From: NZQO01 sp964639255
GTDB taxonomy: Bacteria; Bacteroidota; Bacteroidia; Flavobacteriales; Flavobacteriaceae
Assembly: GCA_964639255.1 (NCBI GenBank)
Contig: CAZXDP010000022.1
Span: 1 to 36,785, forward strand
DNA: 36,785 bases
Direction: 5' to 3'
The notes beneath the pieces were generated by a model. That model did no database searches and was not told the DNA's origin. It was given only the letters and a program-made list of their open reading frames with translations. The position numbers were made by a program, and so were the translations under genes. Positions 32,694 to 36,785 of this stretch are shown here, piece after piece. Every line of letters begins with the position of its first letter. Within the stretch, counting starts at the first letter, position 1.

Positions 32694-33545
32694 TTAATCT
32701 ACGCTTAAAATTTTTTTCAAATATGCTTCCAAACGCTGGGGTGGATTTTGAGTTATATTCAAAACATCGTTACTGATCATACTCAATTCTCCGGCAGAAA
32801 TAGCAAGATAGGAACCAACCCAGGTATTCAATTCCCATTCTGGTGCACCAGTATTCCGACGCCATTTAAAAGCTTGTTCTACCGTTTCATCCTGATAAGT
32901 ATAATTTTCACCGGTCAATTCATTCAACAATGCGGCTGTCTCGCGCAATGAAATAGCCTCCGGGCCTGTAAGGGTGAATACACCTTTGAATCTATCCGAT
33001 TCTTGCAAAATTGCTGCAACAACAGCGGAAACTTCTTCCCTTGCTACCCATGCTACCTTACCATCTCCTCCAGGTCCTTTCATTATACATTCATCATTAA
33101 ACATTTCAGGAATAAGATCCATATATAAACTATCTCTTAGTATGGTATAAGAAATACCACTGTTGAAAATATATTCCTCTGTCTCAAAATGATCCCTTGA
33201 CATGGGAAATTTACTATTGGGAGAAGCCCCCTGAAAGGAAAGATAAACAAGGTGGTGTACTCCAGCGCGAACTGCTGCATTGATTGCGTTCTTGTGTAAT
33301 TTTGCTCTTTCTCCCGGAGGAGCATATCCTGAAACAATAAATGCAATATCTATATTCTTGAAGGCCGTATCTAAGCTTTCAACATCACCATAATCAGCAA
33401 CCATAATTTCTAAGTTCCGGTATTCCTTTAGTTTTTTCGACGAACGGCTTATTAAACGTAGTGAAAGATCAGGATTTTGTTTTAGTTTTTCGACTACCAT
33501 ACTACCTACCTTACCGGAAGCACCAGTTATAAGAATTTTAGCCAT
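32694..33545 (-). CDS. NmrA-like NAD(P)-binding oxidoreductase (atypical SDR)
   Basis: 283 residues. The N-terminal Rossmann motif KILITGASGKVGSMVVEKL gives the GxxGxxG loop of NmrA/atypical short-chain dehydrogenases, RLISRSSKKL is placed to meet an NADP phosphate, and VHHLVYLSFQGA replaces the SDR YxxxK region. AWVAREEVSAVVAAIL and FTLTGPEAISLRETAALLNELTG are typical of the NmrA/QOR2-like group (relatives of YtfG). Members are quinone or aldehyde reductases or redox-sensing regulators; the substrate cannot be told. It is a single gene in AT-rich DNA, convergent with nothing and divergent from the glycoside hydrolase across 288 bases. Confidence 0.85.
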   Translation of the reverse strand: MAKILITGASGKVGSMVVEKLKQNPDLSLRLISRSSKKLKEYRNLEIMVADYGDVESLDTAFKNIDIAFIVSGYAPPGERAKLHKNAINAAVRAGVHHLVYLSFQGASPNSKFPMSRDHFETEEYIFNSGISYTILRDSLYMDLIPEMFNDECIMKGPGGDGKVAWVAREEVSAVVAAILQESDRFKGVFTLTGPEAISLRETAALLNELTGENYTYQDETVEQAFKWRRNTGAPEWELNTWVGSYLAISAGELSMISNDVLNITQNPPQRLEAYLKKILSVD

Positions 33546-33833
33546 ATTGAATCGCTTTTTTAAATTTCAAAACAATGAATAATATGCTGTGTTTTAATTC
33601 ACTGATAGAGTATCGAACCATATCATTTTTATTGAGTATCAAATCACTGATATTATCTTTTTAAATTATTAACAGAGAAAATTGTTATTTAAACCTCTAT
33701 CGTTGATCAATTACACCAGCTTCAATAATTTTAATACGCTACTTAATTACTAAAAAATTACATTCAACATTCAGCTTAATTAGATTTTCTTTTATATTGG
33801 ATAAAATAACAGGCAATTAAAAACAATATATCC

Positions 33834-35444
33834 ATGAAATATCAGATTATTTATTTGGCTGCTCTATTTGCAATTGTTTTACATAAATTAAGATCATCAA
33901 ATAATAAAGGTTTAATACATTATTTGATGGCTGCCTTCATTTTTTATACAGCTTGCAATTCTAAGGAAGAATTACCTGAAGTAGAGCAATGGGATATTTA
34001 TGAAATCACGATGGAAGGTCCTTCATCTGGAAATCCTTATATGGAAGTTGATTTTGGAGCGCAATTCATCAATGATACTGAAAGTTTTGAGGTACCAGGC
34101 TTTTATGATGGAGAAGGCATTTACCGGATTCGTTTTTCTCCTCCACGTCAAGGTATCTGGACTTATAAAACCCATAGCAATCAAGATTTGCTCTCAGGTA
34201 AGGAAGGTTTGTTCCGATGCACCTCCCCTACTGGGATTAACCACGGGCCTTTAACTATTGTCAATACTTTTTACCTGCGTTATGCAGATTCTACCGATTT
34301 CTATTCAGTGGGAACCACCGCCTATCAATGGACCAGCGTAAAACAGAGTATTCAGGAAAAAACCATAGAAACCCTTGCTAAAGCACCTTTTAACAAAATC
34401 AGGATGTGTGTTTTCCCAAAATCCTATAGTTATGGAAATGAAACAGAACCTTGGGCATACCCTTTCCAAATAGATGGTGATCAAAGTGATTTTAACCAAC
34501 CCAATTATACTTTTTTCCAGAATTTCGACCGCAGGGTTTCTGAATTGCGTGATCTGGGAATTCAGGCTGATGTGATTCTTTTTCATCCTTACGATAAATG
34601 GGGCTATAGTAAAATGGGCAAAGAGAATAATGAAAAATATGTACGCTACCTGATTGCCAGGATTTCGGCTTACCGCAACGTCTGGTGGTCGCTGGCCAAT
34701 GAATGGGATCTGCCGGATATCAAGGAAACCATCGATTGGGAAGGTATTGGTACCTTGTTGCAAAAAGAAGATCCCCATCAAAGATTTCGGGGAATTCATA
34801 ACTGGTACGATACTGAAGATCACTTTTATGATCATTCCCAACCCTGGATAACCCATATAAGTACCCAGACTTCTTCTTTCTTCAATGCCATCAAGTGGCG
34901 AAATCGATATGATAAGCCTTTAATGTTTGATGAAATGCGTTACGAGGGAGATGTTCCCAGTGGCTGGGGCAATATGAGTGCAGAGAAAATGACGAGCTAT
35001 TTCTGGATGGCTGGTTTAAGCGGAGGTTATGGAACCCATGGTGATACCTTTAAAAATGATGCTGACTCAACCGAAGTAAGGTGGTGGGCTAAAGGCGGAA
35101 CCCTACCCGGAAAAAGTCCTGAAAGGATTACATATTTTCGCTCAGTAATGGAAGATGCACCGGTCACCACAATGCAACCAGAACTAATGGTACAGGGAGA
35201 TTCGGCAAAGTTGGACAACAATATCTATTTGTTCAGCAAACCCGGATCCTATTATCTGGCTTATGTGGCAGATTCTGGTGAAAATATAACCTTCGATCTG
35301 CCGGGAAACACAGCCTATCAACTAGAAGTAATAGATACCTGGAACATGACTACCCTGGAGCAAAAAACGGTAGAACCAGGCACCTTTAATTACCAAACCT
35401 CTCAGCCTTATACAGCATTGAGGTTGAAAACAAAAATTAAGTGA
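33834..35444 (+). CDS. DUF5060/DUF4038-type glycoside hydrolase, probable lipoprotein
   Basis: 536 residues. Residues about 50-130 form a DUF5060-like beta-sandwich (EITMEGPSSGNPYMEVDFGAQF, then RIRFSPPRQGIWTYKTHS). About 150-430 is a TIM barrel of the DUF4038/apiosidase-like group: FYSVGTTAYQWTS, NKIRMCVFPKSYSYG, WWSLANEWDL with Glu290 as likely acid/base, PLMFDEMRYEGD with Glu367 as likely nucleophile, and GGYGTHGDTF. The last about 95 residues are a small beta domain as in DUF5605. It probably acts on plant or algal polysaccharide side chains. The N-terminus is odd: two hydrophobic stretches (5-17, 28-40) before a lipobox-like FYTAC (Cys41). No sulfatase or SusCD partner is nearby. Confidence 0.85.
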   Translation: MKYQIIYLAALFAIVLHKLRSSNNKGLIHYLMAAFIFYTACNSKEELPEVEQWDIYEITMEGPSSGNPYMEVDFGAQFINDTESFEVPGFYDGEGIYRIRFSPPRQGIWTYKTHSNQDLLSGKEGLFRCTSPTGINHGPLTIVNTFYLRYADSTDFYSVGTTAYQWTSVKQSIQEKTIETLAKAPFNKIRMCVFPKSYSYGNETEPWAYPFQIDGDQSDFNQPNYTFFQNFDRRVSELRDLGIQADVILFHPYDKWGYSKMGKENNEKYVRYLIARISAYRNVWWSLANEWDLPDIKETIDWEGIGTLLQKEDPHQRFRGIHNWYDTEDHFYDHSQPWITHISTQTSSFFNAIKWRNRYDKPLMFDEMRYEGDVPSGWGNMSAEKMTSYFWMAGLSGGYGTHGDTFKNDADSTEVRWWAKGGTLPGKSPERITYFRSVMEDAPVTTMQPELMVQGDSAKLDNNIYLFSKPGSYYLAYVADSGENITFDLPGNTAYQLEVIDTWNMTTLEQKTVEPGTFNYQTSQPYTALRLKTKIK

Positions 35445-35480
35445 TAGCCTGATGATTTAAAGATCGGCTTTTATACTGTC
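35445..35480 (+). terminator. possible terminator after the glycoside hydrolase
   Basis: AGCC-T-GAT / ATCGGCT (35446-35453 with 35463-35469, one bulge), loop of nine, then TTTTAT. Directly after the stop codon. Confidence 0.45.
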
Positions 35481-35866
35481 AGGACTTTCAGGAATGTTAT
35501 GACTGCAGAAAGGTGCAGATTGTCAATAATTTTATTATTTTCTATACATTGGGCAGAGTATTATACTATTCACTTTACATTTAATTGTAGATGAATTTTA
35601 GGGCTATTATCGAATATTCGATCGTTGACTTAATCAGACAAAACAGCATATACATTAAGTAGAATATTTAATTATATATATACCGAACAGGTTTCTTGAA
35701 AATTCCGGACCTGATAATCTAAATGAGGAGAATAATATAAGGAATATTCCACACCTGCTAACCTGCACAAAATACTTTTCCAATAAAAACAGTACCTAAA
35801 ACAGGGGAAGGATGATTATCAAGCCACAATCATTTGGGAGCTATCTAAATTTGAGAAAAAAAATCA
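35481..35866. other. 386 bases, AT-rich, no gene seen
   Basis: No plausible reading frame. The right end has a TAAATTTG box at 35846-35853, 13 bases before the alpha/beta-hydrolase ATG, which is a good -7 element for the RsbQ-like operon; no -33 TTTG at the right spacing. Confidence 0.55.
35846..35853 (+). promoter_or_regulatory. -7 box (TAAATTTG) of the RsbQ-like operon
   Basis: Exact TAnnTTTG, 13 bases before the ATG at 35867, giving a very short leader. Confidence 0.5.
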
Positions 35867-36676
35867 ATGACTGTTCATCCGATAATAGAGTTATCCAGGT
35901 TTAATCTACAGATTAAAGGTAAAGGAAAACAACCGATGATGTTCCTTCATGGCTATGGCTGTGACCAGAACATGTGGCGTTTTGTAACACCTGCTTTAGA
36001 AAAAGATTACAAAATCATCCTGATCGATCTCATCGGATCCGGGAAATCAGATACCTCAGCCTACGATTACCAGAAGTACAGCCATTTGCGCGGTTATGCA
36101 GACGACATCCTGGAAATATGCGAAGCAATGCAACTGAAGGATGTTATCCTGGTAGGTCATTCGGTTTCTGCTATGAGCTCCTTGCTGGCCACTGTGAGTG
36201 CACCTGAATTGTTTAGCAAATTGATCATGATTGGACCTTCACCGTGCTACACTAATGAAGAAGGCTATTTCGGAGGTTTCAATAAACAGGATATCGAAAG
36301 CCTAATTGAGGCGGTGGAAAGTAATTATCTCGGTTGGGCCAGTCATATTACTCCTTTAATTATGGACAACCCAGACCGCCCGGAGCTTTCAGAAGAACTT
36401 AAAGAAAGCTTTTGCCGTAACAATCCGGATATAGCACGCCATTTTGCCCGGGTAACTTTCACCAGCGATAACCGGGCAGATCTGGCGAAATCACCTACCA
36501 AAACACTGATCTTACAAGTCAAAAAGGATATTATTGCGCCTCTTGCGGTCGGAAGATATATCCAGCAGCAAAAACCTAACAGCATCCTAACTGAGATTGA
36601 TACTGCCGGACATTGCCCCCACCTGAGTGCCCCTGAACTTACTATTCAGGCTATCGAGGAATTTCTTAGAATCTGA
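35867..36676 (+). CDS. RsbQ-like alpha/beta hydrolase (RsbQ/KAI2/D14 group)
   Basis: 269 residues, full-length alpha/beta hydrolase. Oxyanion region FLHGYGCDQNMWRFVTP, IDLIGSGKSD, nucleophile elbow LVGHSVSAMSS (Ser99), Asp221 in QVKKDIIAPL, and His249 in AGHCPHLSAPE. The combination of GYGCDQNMW, GHSVSAM and GHCPHLSAP is the signature of RsbQ of Bacillus and the plant strigolactone/karrikin receptors D14 and KAI2. In Bacillus, RsbQ is needed for the PAS-phosphatase RsbP to signal energy stress. Here the next gene, 2 bases downstream, also begins with a PAS domain, which supports a small-molecule-sensing role. The ligand is unknown. Confidence 0.9.
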   Translation: MTVHPIIELSRFNLQIKGKGKQPMMFLHGYGCDQNMWRFVTPALEKDYKIILIDLIGSGKSDTSAYDYQKYSHLRGYADDILEICEAMQLKDVILVGHSVSAMSSLLATVSAPELFSKLIMIGPSPCYTNEEGYFGGFNKQDIESLIEAVESNYLGWASHITPLIMDNPDRPELSEELKESFCRNNPDIARHFARVTFTSDNRADLAKSPTKTLILQVKKDIIAPLAVGRYIQQQKPNSILTEIDTAGHCPHLSAPELTIQAIEEFLRI

Positions 36677-36678
36677 TC

Positions 36679-36785
36679 ATGTCTGATCTCTTATATCCGA
36701 TTAACATGGCTTTTTTGAATCAGGCTCCTTTGGGTTATATTTCTACCGATTTCGATGGAAAAATCATCGGTATGAATGACACCTT
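36679..36785 (+). CDS. PAS-domain signalling protein, N-terminal part
   Basis: Partial; about 35 residues are readable (MSDLLYPINMAFLNQAPLGY, then ISTDFDGKIIGMND). The FLNQAPLGYISTDFDGKIIGMN stretch is the start of a PAS domain (cap helix, then A and B strands). The effector domain, whether PP2C phosphatase, histidine kinase or GGDEF, lies beyond the window. It starts 2 bases after the RsbQ-like stop codon, so translation is probably coupled. Confidence 0.75.
   Translation, partial: MSDLLYPINMAFLNQAPLGYISTDFDGKIIGMNDT

Noticed and set aside
31287..36785. Integrative element with attachment site in tRNA-Glu
   Set aside because: No second copy of the tRNA 3' end and no integrase within the window; only the composition change remains.

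Overview
The window reads as chromosomal DNA of a marine-type member of the Flavobacteriaceae (Bacteroidota). The evidence is the protein families (fused SecDF, archaeal/eukaryote-like ProRS, DUF2911, FadL/OmpP1-type porin, VGIGTT secreted protein), promoters of the Bacteroidota type (TTTG about 20 bases upstream of TAnnTTTG), the lack of clear Shine-Dalgarno sites, and many intrinsic terminators. I do not name a genus. There is no CRISPR array, IS element, integrase or rRNA; one tRNA (Glu) is present.

Left part (1-6000). A minus-strand cluster holds an AI-2E-family permease cut by the window edge, a VOC-fold protein and a small Rho_N-like protein. It is followed by a lipoprotein plus HerA-like ATPase pair, a secreted VGIGTT/jelly-roll protein, a lipid-anchored RidA-like protein, queE (queuosine pathway, apparently leaderless) and a DUF2911 protein.

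Middle (6000-22200). This part holds gyrB, then a 996-residue membrane protein that joins an LtaS/MdoB-type phosphoglycerol transferase, an ILEI/FAM3 domain and a glycerophosphodiester phosphodiesterase. Next are mdh and a B12-dependent ribonucleotide reductase on the opposite strand. A three-gene cluster follows that looks like an outer-membrane copper uptake locus: a small Cys-rich protein, an OprC/NosA-like TonB receptor with CxxxM and HxM residues, and a Met/His-rich lipoprotein with two similar halves. secDF has its own near-consensus promoter.

Right-middle (22200-31400). A minus-strand run folE-cysS-yidD-lgt-DUF192-HD hydrolase links cofactor, tRNA charging and envelope biogenesis genes. 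It is followed by a FadL-like porin behind a strange Trp/Gly-repeat lipoprotein. That lipoprotein is divergent from proS, and tRNA-Glu with a consensus promoter and terminator closes the region.

Right end (31400-36785). Immediately after tRNA-Glu the DNA becomes AT-rich, gene-poor and patchy: a 62-residue orphan, an NmrA-like NAD(P)-binding protein, a DUF5060/DUF4038-type glycoside hydrolase, and an RsbQ-like alpha/beta hydrolase 2 bases upstream of a PAS-domain gene that runs off the window. This looks like an acquired or variable region, but no integrase or duplicated tRNA end is visible.

The best candidates for something little described are the transferase-ILEI-phosphodiesterase fusion and the copper locus, followed by the RsbQ-PAS pair.
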